DNA of 64,000 nt from JBJSXJ01 sp044235425 (GTDB lineage Bacteria > Planctomycetota > Planctomycetia > Pirellulales > Pirellulaceae). Both the position numbers and the translations under genes were made by a program. The stretch lies in the NCBI GenBank assembly GCA_044235425.1, contig JBIIHW010000019.1, positions 30,926 through 94,925 of the forward strand. Reading direction: 5' to 3'. Of this stretch, positions 17,418-26,095 are shown in pieces (positions within the stretch are counted from its first letter, which is position 1; the number at the start of each line of letters is the position of its first letter). The notes beneath the pieces were generated by a model that had not been told where the DNA came from, did no database searches, and was given only the letters and a program-made list of their open reading frames with translations.

Positions 17418-19751
17418 TCACCTCGAGGGGCGGTCGTCGTGGGACTCGCCTAAAATCTTAGCGTAGGCGCGGCGAGCGACATCGTAGGCCGCGGCAGCGG
17501 CCGGCTTTTCCGCGGCGCGGATCTGTGGTTCTTTGCGTTTCCAGCAGACATCAACGGCGTCCAGGCACCACTGAGCACTCCGCTTGCTGGCTCGGATCGG
17601 CTTCCCATCCACTTCCACAAAGACCGGATTGGTATGACAAGTGGGGAAGATGCGAACAGCAACCCAGGATGATCGCAGGGGCTGGTAGTTGAACGTCAAA
17701 TCGGACACTTGACCGTCTGCCTCGATCTCCTTACGCTCCGCCACCTCTCCATTCACAATCAATTCGACTGGCACTTTCCGCGACGTGCCGACTCGACTAC
17801 GTTCCACGTGCCAATAGGGCTTTTGGTCGAGCGGCTTGGAGCGGATCTCTTCGCGTGCTTGGGCTTCCAATAAAGCAGCGGCTTTTACGGTGATTTTCAG
17901 GGGCTCCTCCGACGTCACCGCGAGCACGCTGGCGCGACCTCGGTCGCCCGGCTCACCCACTCCCAAATTGTTCACTCGAAAATCGAACAAGTGGCTGAGT
18001 CCATCCCCAACATAACTTCGTCCATCACGTAGACCGTCGACCCAGCGGTCGTAGTTGAGTGGCTGCTTGGGGTCGAGCTTCACGTAGACGCGCCCTAGAC
18101 CGACTCGATCACCGTAGATGCACGGAAAATCCGTTTCGCCACTGATACGACAGGTGTAACCGCAATTGAGCGTGTGGTACCAGATACTGAGTTCCCAGAG
18201 GATGGGCGTGTCGACCGCCGAGATGAAATCACAAACATCATGAACCACATCCACGACGTATTCATTCGCGCCGATGCCGTCGAATTTGGGCATCTCATAG
18301 CTGGGCAGCGTAGTGCCGGGAACCTGCAGTCCCCAGCCGCTATGGGAGAAACCAACCACTCCGCCCTGCTCCTTGCCCCACTTTAAAACCGGCAGGTCCC
18401 AGCTGGGCCATTCCTCGATCTTGGTGGTGTTGGGGTAGTCGTCTTCTTTCAGTCGCAGCAGGCATAGATGGCCGGCATGAGAACTGGGGAAGCCCGACAC
18501 TTCGACATCGTAGCGCATTAAATAGTCGGGCTGGGACAGCTTATGTACCTGGCCATCGAAGAACTGCTTTTGAAAATACCAGCACGGTCCCCAGGACAAG
18601 ACGCAACCAATGTTTAAGTCTTCGCCCAGAATGTGCCGCATCATATCGGCGGGCCCCACACCTTCCGTCGGCGCTTCATAGTGCGAACAGCCAGCGGCAT
18701 GGACATGATGGTCCCCGGAGTACCAGCCAAATTTGGTAAGCTGAATCCAGCGCTGCAGCGAGAATGATTCGCGATGCGTCTTCGCCGCGGGCACCTGAAT
18801 GGTCTTCTGTAGCACTCGATATTCGGGCCCGCGCGAATACGTGACCTGATACGTACCGGGAGGCAGCAGCACATGCTCTCCGTCGGCTCGATAGATTTGA
18901 TCGTGAAAAAAGAAGTCTGGCGCTAGACGGCGTGAACGGGCCGGATACACTCGCCCCCGACCATCTTTGAAGACAAACTGCCCCGTCGTGGGCCGACCAT
19001 CGGCATCTTTCACGGCCAATTCCACTTTTACCGCGGCTGTCGCTGTGAAGAGAATCGATAGCTCGTTACGCGAACCAAGATCCTGAGTTCCCTGCCCGAC
19101 ATCGAACAAGAACTTTGCCTCGCGCTGGCCCGCCTCGCGGCTATAGAGCTGTACTAAGCGGTACTCAACCTTCAGTCCCGACAGAGTTGGTTCCAGTGGC
19201 TGCTGGTCGAACATGGCTAAATCGAGCCAGCGGTCGGGTAGATCCGCGGCAGTAACCGTTTTGTTCGGCGCGGGCGAGCCGGTGGATTGTTTGTAAAGTG
19301 GCGCCGCATTAGGACTCTTCGCCACTAGCTTCGCGGTCACACCCGCCTCATTGCGAACTTTGACGAGGAACACTTTCCAGCCTTGCTCGTGGAGCTGGGC
19401 GGCCGCAGCCCCGCGCTGGACCTTCACGCGACTTTCCGGGTTTATCTGTACGCCGATGAGGGCCAGTGGGTCGAGTACTTTTTGCAACGCCACCACCGCG
19501 CGACGTTCATCGGTTTCAGCGAGTGCTGCATCGAGTTCGCGGCGCTGATTCGCAGTCAGTGGTTCGCCCAGATAATCGAGGCCCTCGACCACTCGTCGCA
19601 CTTGTGCTTTGAGCGGCTGCATCGCGACGTCGTCGAAGAGTTCCAAGTCAGCGGCGAGGGTATGAGTGGTAAGAGTTACAAGAACACTTAGAACAACCAC
19701 ACTCACCAGGATCACGCGAAGCAGCCGCCGAATCGTTCGCGGAGAGCGCAT
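17418..19751 (-). CDS. Exported CehA/McbA-like (PHP-type) metallohydrolase
   Basis: A 777-residue protein. The N-terminus RTIRRLLRVILVSVVVLSVL and AADLELF indicate a signal peptide. About 340 residues of N-terminal domains (two-layer regulatory or Ig-like) precede the metal-binding core: GWYSGDHHVHAAGC (about residue 345), a later FSHSGWG and the GETDFPCI block, arranged as in CehA/McbA family metallohydrolases, distant PHP-domain relatives. The substrate is unknown; family members include a carbaryl hydrolase. I prefer the ATG at 19751 because it starts the signal peptide; an in-frame ATG 25 codons upstream adds a non-signal extension. The gene is isolated, with repeat-bearing spacers on both sides. 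Confidence 0.8.
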   Translation of the reverse strand: MRSPRTIRRLLRVILVSVVVLSVLVTLTTHTLAADLELFDDVAMQPLKAQVRRVVEGLDYLGEPLTANQRRELDAALAETDERRAVVALQKVLDPLALIGVQINPESRVKVQRGAAAAQLHEQGWKVFLVKVRNEAGVTAKLVAKSPNAAPLYKQSTGSPAPNKTVTAADLPDRWLDLAMFDQQPLEPTLSGLKVEYRLVQLYSREAGQREAKFLFDVGQGTQDLGSRNELSILFTATAAVKVELAVKDADGRPTTGQFVFKDGRGRVYPARSRRLAPDFFFHDQIYRADGEHVLLPPGTYQVTYSRGPEYRVLQKTIQVPAAKTHRESFSLQRWIQLTKFGWYSGDHHVHAAGCSHYEAPTEGVGPADMMRHILGEDLNIGCVLSWGPCWYFQKQFFDGQVHKLSQPDYLMRYDVEVSGFPSSHAGHLCLLRLKEDDYPNTTKIEEWPSWDLPVLKWGKEQGGVVGFSHSGWGLQVPGTTLPSYEMPKFDGIGANEYVVDVVHDVCDFISAVDTPILWELSIWYHTLNCGYTCRISGETDFPCIYGDRVGLGRVYVKLDPKQPLNYDRWVDGLRDGRSYVGDGLSHLFDFRVNNLGVGEPGDRGRASVLAVTSEEPLKITVKAAALLEAQAREEIRSKPLDQKPYWHVERSRVGTSRKVPVELIVNGEVAERKEIEADGQVSDLTFNYQPLRSSWVAVRIFPTCHTNPVFVEVDGKPIRASKRSAQWCLDAVDVCWKRKEPQIRAAEKPAAAAAYDVARRAYAKILGESHDDRPSR

Positions 19752-20098
19752 ACCTGAAACCAATTCAGGGAACCTGAAACAAGCCAGCCAAGATGCGCGC
19801 ATCGCCTTACTCCTTGGATTCCACAACAGCGTCGAGCTTAAAAACGAGGAACTCGCTTTCGCACAGGGACGCTGAGTTTACCAAGGTGCCGCTGCGTTTA
19901 GAACGGTTAGCGGCAGTTTCGCCCAAGCCGTTTCGCCCAAGCCGTTTCGCAAGGAGTCACCCGGGCTTCGTTCACACGGAGACTGGGAGGCACTGAGGTA
20001 GAAGAATTGAACGCAACTAAGGATGTCGGGCTAGTGAAGAGCTGCTCAGAAATGAACAACTCCCATCCCTACTCCCAAGATCGTGTTCCAACAATTAG
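19752..20098. other. Gene-free spacer
   Basis: No gene is recognised. It carries degenerate copies of the cacgg-type repeat (cgcacagggacgctgag near 19861 and cacacggagactgggaggcac near 19974) and a short direct duplication of tttcgcccaagccg near 19918-19945. Confidence 0.6.
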
Positions 20099-20989
20099 TT
20101 ACCGCAGGGCGATGTCGGGTGTCGCCACAAACTCGGGTTCGACCAGCTGACTGATGACTCCCGATTCGTAGCCGCGTTTGAGCAGCAGACGAACCGCCTC
20201 GCGGCCGCGAGGCCCGAAGTCGAGCGTCCAATCGTTGACGTACATGCCGACGAAACGATCGGCCTTCTGGCGGTCAAGCCCGCGGCCATATCGCTGTGCG
20301 TAATCGAGTGCGGAGTTGCGGTGGTCGAGTCCGTGTTTGATGCTCAGATAGAGCAGTCGGTTGACTTCGGTGATGGCCTCGGGACCGAGGTCACGGCGAA
20401 TGCCGTTGGCTCCCAGCGGCAAGGGCAACCCGGTCTCTTCCATCCACCACTGACCCAAATCGACGATTAATTCCAGACGGTCCTCCGCGTACGTCAACTG
20501 GCCCTCGTGAATGACCAGTCCGGCGTCGATGGGTTGACCCTGGTATTGGCCCGCGGAGACCACGTTGAGGATTTCGTCGAACGGCACGATCACATGTTTA
20601 CATTCGACGCCCAGGCACATGCGGAGTGCGAGGTAGGCGGTGGTGAGCGTACCGGGGACGGCAATGGTCATTTGGCGTAGATCGGCGACTGAGTGTTTTT
20701 GACGGGCGACAACCATGGGACCGTAGCCGTCTCCCATGCTCGCACCGCAGGAACAGATCACGTAGCGATCGGCCAAATAAGCGTAGGCGTGTAAGCTGAA
20801 AGCGGTGAGTTCCAGTTCGCTTTGGAAAGCTCGACGGTTCAGCGTCTCAATGTCCACCAGCTCATGGACGAAACGGTAGCGACCCGTGTCGAGCTGATCT
20901 TTTGACAACGCGTAAAACATGAAGGCGTCGTCTGGATCGGGGCTATGCCCCACGCGAATCAATTGCTCACTAACAGCACTCACGACCAT
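20099..20989 (-). CDS. mqnD: MqnD-type 1,4-dihydroxy-6-naphthoate synthase (menaquinone, futalosine route)
   Basis: A 296-residue periplasmic-binding-protein-fold enzyme. In the futalosine pathway MqnD converts cyclic dehypoxanthine futalosine to 1,4-dihydroxy-6-naphthoate. Diagnostic blocks are GHSPDPDDAFMFYAL (about residue 14), DIETLNRRAFQSELELTAFSLHAYAY, AVPGTLTTAYLAL (about 110), DAGLVIHEGQLTY (about 155) and LGQWWMEETGLPLPLG (about 180). The arrangement fits MqnD better than the chorismate dehydratase MqnA. The start may be the GTG two codons later, because GGAGG lies only 3 bases before the ATG but 9 before that GTG. No other mqn gene is present, so the pathway is scattered. Confidence 0.88.
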   Translation of the reverse strand: MVVSAVSEQLIRVGHSPDPDDAFMFYALSKDQLDTGRYRFVHELVDIETLNRRAFQSELELTAFSLHAYAYLADRYVICSCGASMGDGYGPMVVARQKHSVADLRQMTIAVPGTLTTAYLALRMCLGVECKHVIVPFDEILNVVSAGQYQGQPIDAGLVIHEGQLTYAEDRLELIVDLGQWWMEETGLPLPLGANGIRRDLGPEAITEVNRLLYLSIKHGLDHRNSALDYAQRYGRGLDRQKADRFVGMYVNDWTLDFGPRGREAVRLLLKRGYESGVISQLVEPEFVATPDIALR

Positions 20990-21122
20990 TCACCTCCCGG
21001 GACAGGACAGCGGCGATTGCACAAGCCGCCCATGATGTCCCAAAAAAGCCCGCTTCGCAATCGGCATGGAAACCGCAGGCGGCGGGCGATTGTAACGCGG
21101 TGAGAGGTGAGGATTTGAGGGG

Positions 21123-21338
21123 CTATTTGCCCAATTCACGAATCTCGGATGGACGCACCTGAGCGGCCTTACGATTCTCTCGCTGAATCGCCTCGTAAAC
21201 TTCCTGCCGGTGCACAGGCACATCCTGGGGAGCGTTGATACCGAGGCGGACCTTGTCCCCTCGAATATCGACAATCGTCACGACAATATCGTCGCCGATA
21301 ATGATGCTCTCGTCGCGATGTCTCGACAAAACTAGCAT
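21123..21338 (-). CDS. csrA: Carbon storage regulator CsrA
   Basis: A 71-residue RNA-binding regulator that dimerises and binds GGA-containing hairpins near ribosome-binding sites to repress translation. The sequence MLVLSRHRDESIIIGDDI, then VRLGINAPQDVPVHRQEVYEAI, is a textbook CsrA; the beta-strand LVLSR and the VHRxEVYxxI helix are intact. The ATG at 21338 is fixed by a strong AGGAGG 8 bases upstream. It lies downstream of fliW on the same strand, though separated by about 680 bp of repeats. FliW is the known protein antagonist of CsrA, so the two probably still work together. Confidence 0.96.
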   Translation of the reverse strand: MLVLSRHRDESIIIGDDIVVTIVDIRGDKVRLGINAPQDVPVHRQEVYEAIQRENRKAAQVRPSEIRELGK

Positions 21339-22020
21339 CGTGGATCCTCCTCGCGTTTTGCCCGGCCGATCCATCGGCCCGCGGTTGTCGCGTTTGATAA
21401 CTCCGCCTTCCACTCCCAACTCACCCCGCTCACCGAATCCAGAGAACTCGGGTTGGCGCGTCGAGTGGACAAGGAAGGAATCGGTTTCCCACTGTGCTCA
21501 ACATCATCTCGCTCGCTAACGTTACCAATGTTCCGACTGCGTAAACTCTAACGCGCCAGCAGGCGAAGCGGTGGGAAAACATGGGGACAGAGATTTACGC
21601 GTCGCGGGTCCAATGCAGCCGCTCAGGGCCGACCTGGGGCGTGGGACGTGACTGCCCTCTGCTTCCCCATTCCCTCCCGCCCCACTCGATCGCTGCCGGC
21701 GGCACGGAGGCAGCCACCCCGCCTTAGAGACTCATCTTCAAAGAGACTCATCTTCAAAGAGACTCATCTTCAAAGAGACTCATCGTCAAAGAGACTCATC
21801 GTCAAATCTCCACACCGAACACGGCGCTGCCCGGCTCGGAGTCGAGCGGCAGACTTTCGAGAGTCACTTGTCACGTGTCACGTGTCACTAGTCACTAGTC
21901 ACTAGTCACTAGTCACTTGTCACTTGTCACTTGTCACTTGTCACGTGTCACTAGTCACTAGTCACTAGTCACTAGTCACTTGTCACTTGTCACTTGTCAC
22001 TTGTCACTTGTCACGTGTCA
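21339..22020. other. csrA-fliW spacer with two tandem arrays
   Basis: About 680 bp without a recognisable gene, unusually long for a pair that is often adjacent. It holds a 5-copy 16-bp array and a 23-copy heptamer array that runs into the fliW stop codon. The stretch 21420-21720 has no clear feature apart from a weak cacgg-type repeat near 21581. An 85-codon ORF across the 16-bp array is repeat-derived. Confidence 0.75.
21726..21805. repeat. Five-copy 16-bp tandem repeat
   Basis: Five head-to-tail copies of agagactcatcttcaa; the last two carry G in place of T (catcgtcaa). No indels. Located 58 bp from the heptamer array in the same spacer. Confidence 0.95.
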
Positions 22021-22023
22021 CTA
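21863..22023. repeat. 23-copy heptamer array GTCACNN with higher-order pattern
   Basis: Twenty-three contiguous 7-bp units, each GTCAC plus TA, TT or GT. Writing GTCACTA as A, GTCACTT as T and GTCACGT as G, the order is T G G AAAA TTTT G AAAA TTTTT G A. So a 9-10-unit super-repeat (G A4 T4/5) occurs twice. The last unit supplies the complement of the fliW stop codon (TAG at 22021-22023). Confidence 0.95.
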
Positions 22024-22464
22024 AGCGCTGATTCGGATGGAGGGAGGTAGATTCTTCGTTACGGGGAACTGAATCGGCTGGTCGTCGCAGCTCACAATCT
22101 GCCGACCGATGCGACGATCGAGATTGATCACCACGGGCGCCTTGAGATTGATGGTCAGCTGGCCATCGTTGCGACTCATTACCGTCAGCACATACGCCTG
22201 CTCGATGTCGTTGATCTGCAGCGGTGCCAGTTGTCCACGAGGAACTTGAATTTCATATCCTGGCACAAAGCGTCGTGGGCTGACGACGGGCACTGCGATG
22301 TCGGGGCGCGAAATGTTTTGCAGCCAGCCGACCGATTCGTTATCGGCGTCGGCCAACAGCACCCAGTGACGACAGTCCTCGAATCCCAGCAATCCCTGCG
22401 GGAATAAAAGAATGTCTTCCGCTTCAATTTCAATCCCGCCAAATCGAGAAGTTCTGATGAGCAT
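22021..22464 (-). CDS. fliW: Flagellar assembly factor FliW
   Basis: A 147-residue protein. FliW binds flagellin and, when free, binds CsrA and blocks its RNA repression, coupling flagellin level to translation. Family signature: ILLFPQGLLGFEDCRHWVLL (about residues 18-37), GWLQNISRPDIAVPVVSP, and the late NLKAPVVINLDRRIGRQIV (about 105-125). The ATG at 22464 has AAAGGAG 7 bases upstream, so the longer in-frame form to 22551 was rejected. Its TAG stop lies inside the final heptamer of the GTCACNN array. csrA is the next gene downstream. Confidence 0.95.
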   Translation of the reverse strand: MLIRTSRFGGIEIEAEDILLFPQGLLGFEDCRHWVLLADADNESVGWLQNISRPDIAVPVVSPRRFVPGYEIQVPRGQLAPLQINDIEQAYVLTVMSRNDGQLTINLKAPVVINLDRRIGRQIVSCDDQPIQFPVTKNLPPSIRISA

Positions 22465-22801
22465 GTTCCGCTCCTTTTCCGGGGGAGGCCAACGATCCGA
22501 GCCGTCGGGCCGGGACGGGCTTCCTGCCCCATCACGATTTTTCATCGGCAAATCATGACCAGGCTCAACAGAGAAATCGGCAGAATGAGTAGAACTAGGG
22601 TGGCGATTCGAAAATCAGGAACTGTTTTTCGAGCGTTTTTTAATAGGTCGAGTGTTTCGTGCACGAAAACCAGCTGCCAAGACTCGTTTCTCGGTTTGAT
22701 TGCCCCTCAAAGCGATAACTCCTCTGCCAGAGGCAGAATGGTAATCGCCCCAGCGAGGCTGCGGAGCGTTTCGAGCATCTTGCGCTCAGCTTGGGTTTAG
22801 C
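22465..22801. other. fliW upstream spacer
   Basis: No confident gene. On the minus strand one frame reads MLETLRSLAGAITILPLAEE, a TGA shortly after, then continues open to a hydrophobic end (FRIATLVLLILPISLLSLVM) with stop at 22542. A GTG-initiated 40-codon piece (22542-22664) could be a small membrane protein, but there is no good ribosome-binding site. The spacer begins with a 16-bp tandem duplication at the hemC stop. Confidence 0.5.
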
Positions 22802-22815
22802 TCAGCTTGGGTTTT
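22784..22815. repeat. 16-bp tandem duplication across the hemC stop
   Basis: gctcagcttgggttta is followed directly by gctcagcttgggtttt. The second copy encodes the last HemC codons and the stop (TGA at 22802-22804); the first lies just past the gene. Confidence 0.9.
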
Positions 22816-23740
22816 GGGGCGTTGATCGAGCGCCCGCAATCAACTCGCGGGCGCCTTGATTCAATAGCTCCTGAGCCAGCTCCGCGCCCAGTGTCGGGGC
22901 TGAGGCGAGCGTGCCGCTTCGCTCGCCCCACAAACGTTGCCGACCATCCGCACTTAGCACGACCCCCGACAGCACCAATTCGTCGTCCTGGCAGCTGGAG
23001 AGTGCTCCGACCGGCGCCAAGCAGCCGCCGCGTAGTGCCGCCAGAAACGCTCGTTCCGCCAACACTCGAGCGCGACTGGTGGCGTCATCAAGTTGCCGGA
23101 CAAATTCGTGAGTAGCATGATCGTCCTGGCGGACTTCCAGCGCCAGGGCTCCTTGCCCCACGGCCGGTAACATCTGCTCGGTGGGGATCACATGCACGAT
23201 GCGCGGGCTTAATCCGAGTCGTTTCAATCCGGCTTCGGCCAGGACGATCGCGTCGAAGTCGCCCGCGTCCAAGCGGCGCAGGCGAGTCTCCACATTGCCC
23301 CGCAGATCGCTTAACTGCAGGTCCGGTCGAACATGCAGCAATTGAGCTTGGCGCCGAGTGCTGCCGGTGCCCACGCGAGCGGCAAGCGGCAGTTCAGCCA
23401 CCGACAGACCAGCAGCGGAGACCAAGACGTCGCCCACGGTTTCTCGCACCGGAATGGCCGCGATCGTTAGACCGGGCACCTGTTCGGTCGGTAAGTCCTT
23501 CATGCTGTGAACGGCCAGGTCGACGCGCTCATCGAGCAGTGCCCGCTGAATCTCTTTGGTGAATACTCCTTGGCCACCGAAGCTGCCAATCGGTCCCGCC
23601 GTGACATCTCCCTGAGTGGATATCAACACCTGTTCCACGTCTGCTCCCAGTTCCTGGAGCCGTGCCGTAACCCAGTCTGCTTGCCAGCGGGCTAGCGGAC
23701 TGCTGCGAGTTCCCAATCGAATCGTAAATGGTGCGGACAT
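22802..23740 (-). CDS. hemC: Hydroxymethylbilane synthase (porphobilinogen deaminase)
   Basis: A 312-residue cytosolic enzyme that joins four porphobilinogen molecules into hydroxymethylbilane in haem synthesis. Signatures: IRLGTRSSPLARWQADWV at the start, GVFTKEIQRALLDERVDLAVHSMKDLPT (about residues 57-84), GTGSTRRQAQLL (about 128), LRGNVETRLRRLD, and the cofactor-binding cysteine in LRGGCLAPVGA (about 243). Length is normal. No other hem gene adjoins it. It is co-oriented with fliW, but a 337-bp spacer separates them, so they are probably not one transcript. Confidence 0.96.
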   Translation of the reverse strand: MSAPFTIRLGTRSSPLARWQADWVTARLQELGADVEQVLISTQGDVTAGPIGSFGGQGVFTKEIQRALLDERVDLAVHSMKDLPTEQVPGLTIAAIPVRETVGDVLVSAAGLSVAELPLAARVGTGSTRRQAQLLHVRPDLQLSDLRGNVETRLRRLDAGDFDAIVLAEAGLKRLGLSPRIVHVIPTEQMLPAVGQGALALEVRQDDHATHEFVRQLDDATSRARVLAERAFLAALRGGCLAPVGALSSCQDDELVLSGVVLSADGRQRLWGERSGTLASAPTLGAELAQELLNQGARELIAGARSTPQNPS

Positions 23741-23934
23741 GCGATGACGATCTTTCCCCCCGGACCGAAATCAAAACGAGCTGCGAAGTTACCCGAAAAC
23801 CTTGTCAGGTGAAACCCGAGCCCCGGTTTTTGATGTGGAACAGGAATGAGCTGATCCCGCCGTGTGGTAAACTGCGGGCTCCAGGCATGAACCGTCAAAA
23901 TAAACTGCTGAAGCCCTAGGAGCATCGCGGTTCC

Positions 23935-25089
23935 ATGGATCGCTGTCGCAAACACCGCTGTACCTTGCATGTAGGTATGCCCAAAACCGGTTCGACGGCG
24001 ATTCAGCAGAGTCTGTACTATGATGTTAGGGATCCTGCTGTTCACTATTTTGGTTTTGGCGCTCCCGATGCCGCGTTGCCGCTGGCTTGTTTATTTGAAT
24101 CGGAACCAAGAAATCGTCGACTGTACCGCCGACTCGGCTATCCGCTCGATCATTTTGCCGATTACCGTCGGCGAATGTTGGCCCGACTAGACGCAGCCAC
24201 TGAAACCGCACGCCGACACCACAAGCACCTGGTGATCTCGTCCGAATATGCGTTTATGGCGTCGCGGGAGTTTCACGAGCGACTCCATCAATACCTCCAG
24301 GATCGTGGTTTTGAGGTACAACTGCTGGCCTACTTTCGGCCTTGGAAATCGCATTTGGAAAGTCTGTTTCAGCAGATGATCAAAGCGGGGCGAGCAGAAT
24401 TCGAGGTCGTTGGTCCCCGTGAACGGCTCATCATGAATTACCGGGACAACGTCGAGCGGCTGTGGGATGTCTACGGACGAGAACGAGTGTCAGCCATAAA
24501 ATTCGATCGCGCCCAGTTTCCACTGCAGAGCATCGTTCAGGATTTTGGTCGACGGATTGGCTTATCGATATCACCAACCTATCAGCGATCCAGTAATGTA
24601 GGACTAAAGCTCTCGGCACTCCGCTTGATGTTTACGTTTAATCGTTGGAGTGGACTGGTACATGGGGTTGATGAGCCGTTGCCGCCGCGCTACTGGCGGA
24701 TCAGCAATCGGCTGCGAGAACTGCCTGGTGCATCGCTACGTCTGCACTCGGAACTGACGCGTCCGTTTCTGGAAGAGTGGCAAGAGCAATTGGACTGGGT
24801 CGAGCGCGAGTTAGGATTTAGCCTCGCTGAAGATCCCGCTCAACACGATCACCTCGATAGTCTGCGTACCGAGGAAGATTTATACCGATACGACGCTCAG
24901 TCTTTGGCCTGGTTAGCGCGGGCTAACGGTCGCGCCGTCGTGGTAGGGGAGAATGGTGAGGCGCTGGTACGAGCGGTTGCTCGGCACATGGACCAACTGC
25001 GTCATCAGTGGCCTACGCCCACCGAAGTCTGCCAGCATTTCGGGCTGTTGATTCAGCAGCGCTGGATCCACTGGCGCACGGGCGCCTGA
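23935..25089 (+). CDS. Sulfotransferase-family protein (paralogue 1)
   Basis: A 384-residue P-loop protein. The start CTLHVGMPKTGSTAIQQSL matches the 5'-phosphosulfate-binding loop of PAPS-dependent sulfotransferases. A second element is HLVISSEYAFMAS (about residue 100), followed by YFRPWKSHLESLFQQMIKAG, which resembles the 3'-phosphate-binding region (R..S). It likely transfers sulfate to a surface carbohydrate. It is clearly paralogous to the protein encoded at 26096-27235: both share P-loop, RPxxxxLESLFQ, NVERxW and SLAEDxxQHD blocks. AGGAG lies rather far (13 bases) from the ATG. Confidence 0.8.
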   Translation: MDRCRKHRCTLHVGMPKTGSTAIQQSLYYDVRDPAVHYFGFGAPDAALPLACLFESEPRNRRLYRRLGYPLDHFADYRRRMLARLDAATETARRHHKHLVISSEYAFMASREFHERLHQYLQDRGFEVQLLAYFRPWKSHLESLFQQMIKAGRAEFEVVGPRERLIMNYRDNVERLWDVYGRERVSAIKFDRAQFPLQSIVQDFGRRIGLSISPTYQRSSNVGLKLSALRLMFTFNRWSGLVHGVDEPLPPRYWRISNRLRELPGASLRLHSELTRPFLEEWQEQLDWVERELGFSLAEDPAQHDHLDSLRTEEDLYRYDAQSLAWLARANGRAVVVGENGEALVRAVARHMDQLRHQWPTPTEVCQHFGLLIQQRWIHWRTGA

Positions 25090-25107
25090 GAGTCACCCGA
25101 AAATTGT

Positions 25108-26088
25108 TCAATCCAGCTTGTCGCGAGGAATCAGTCCGAGCAACCGCTGGCAGCCGTAACGCCAAGTTTCGTAACGCAGCCGCCGCGCTTGCGGCGACCA
25201 GAGTCCACCGAGCAATTCATGACGTGGCGGCGGTTCGTGAAAGCGACCAAAAAAGTGCAGCGGAAACGTGGGACGAGCGTAAGCAACTCCTCGAACCTGT
25301 TGAAAATGTCGAGCCAATTTGAGGAACTCGGCGATGGGGTGTGAGTTGTTCGTCGAGCTGCCACCGTGGTACTGATGGAAGGTCGCCTCGCCTAAGAGGA
25401 GTGTTGGGGTGGTATGAGGTAGGCCGCCAGCCCGGGACCAGGCGTCCAGGTTGGCCAGTCCACCACCGGCTAAATCAAATTGTGGATCGTAGCCGCCGAG
25501 TTCCTGCCAAAGCTCGCGGGACATCGTCAGGCTATTGCTCTCCGTCACCGGATCAAACCAGCTTGCCAGCGATGATTCGTCGAACACCGACAGCGGAAAC
25601 AAGCGATAACCGTCCTCCCTCCAGCCGGAGGTTTCCAGCAGGCGATCTTCGCGCGCTTGCGAGTAACCGCGGCGTGCTGTGACGGACTGGAAGTCGGAGC
25701 CCAGATAGCGACCGCGCGAGCCGACCACGGTGCGAGCGGTTGTCTGCAGTGCATCACGAGTGCAGCTCAGCAAACCGGGTGAAGCCAAGCGAGCTCCATC
25801 AATGCATACCATGATGTGATGGCCGTTACACTGCTGCAGGCCAAAGTTAATTGCCCCCACCGGACTCGGCGAACGCTGCGGTGCCGGCAGGAAGCGTAGA
25901 TTGAGGTCTAGCTGTGAAAAGTCCTCGGCCACGGGTGGTGACTTAGAACCGTTATCCACCACCAGTACTTCATATTCGTCGCGTGTGATAGCACGCTGAT
26001 AGGGTCTGGCAAATGACCAGAGCGTGCGCGGTAATTCCCGCTCCATGTTGAAGGTGATGATGATGACCGAGAGTTGGTAGTGCGGCAT
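25108..26088 (-). CDS. Family 2 glycosyltransferase
   Basis: A 326-residue GT-A fold enzyme. It opens with LSVIIITFNMERELPRTLWS and YEVLVVDNGSKSPP (about residue 45), the nucleotide-sugar-binding half of GT2 enzymes. HHIMVCIDGARLASPGLLSC (about 100) takes the place of the usual DxD region, with a single Asp visible. Later GGYDPQFDLAGGGLANLDAWSRAG resembles the acceptor/ED region. The start ATG at 26088 lies 7 bp after the stop of the sulfotransferase gene, so the two are cotranscribed. Likely role: synthesis of a sulfated surface glycan; the sugar is unknown. Confidence 0.85.
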   Translation of the reverse strand: MPHYQLSVIIITFNMERELPRTLWSFARPYQRAITRDEYEVLVVDNGSKSPPVAEDFSQLDLNLRFLPAPQRSPSPVGAINFGLQQCNGHHIMVCIDGARLASPGLLSCTRDALQTTARTVVGSRGRYLGSDFQSVTARRGYSQAREDRLLETSGWREDGYRLFPLSVFDESSLASWFDPVTESNSLTMSRELWQELGGYDPQFDLAGGGLANLDAWSRAGGLPHTTPTLLLGEATFHQYHGGSSTNNSHPIAEFLKLARHFQQVRGVAYARPTFPLHFFGRFHEPPPRHELLGGLWSPQARRLRYETWRYGCQRLLGLIPRDKLD

Positions 26089-26095
26089 GGTTGGA

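Noticed and set aside
21863..22023. CRISPR or iteron origin
   Set aside because: The 7-bp units are adjacent with no spacers, and no replication initiator gene is nearby.
22555..22800. 81-codon ORF on the plus strand between fliW and hemC
   Set aside because: No ribosome-binding site, no family, Arg/Ser-rich composition typical of chance frames.
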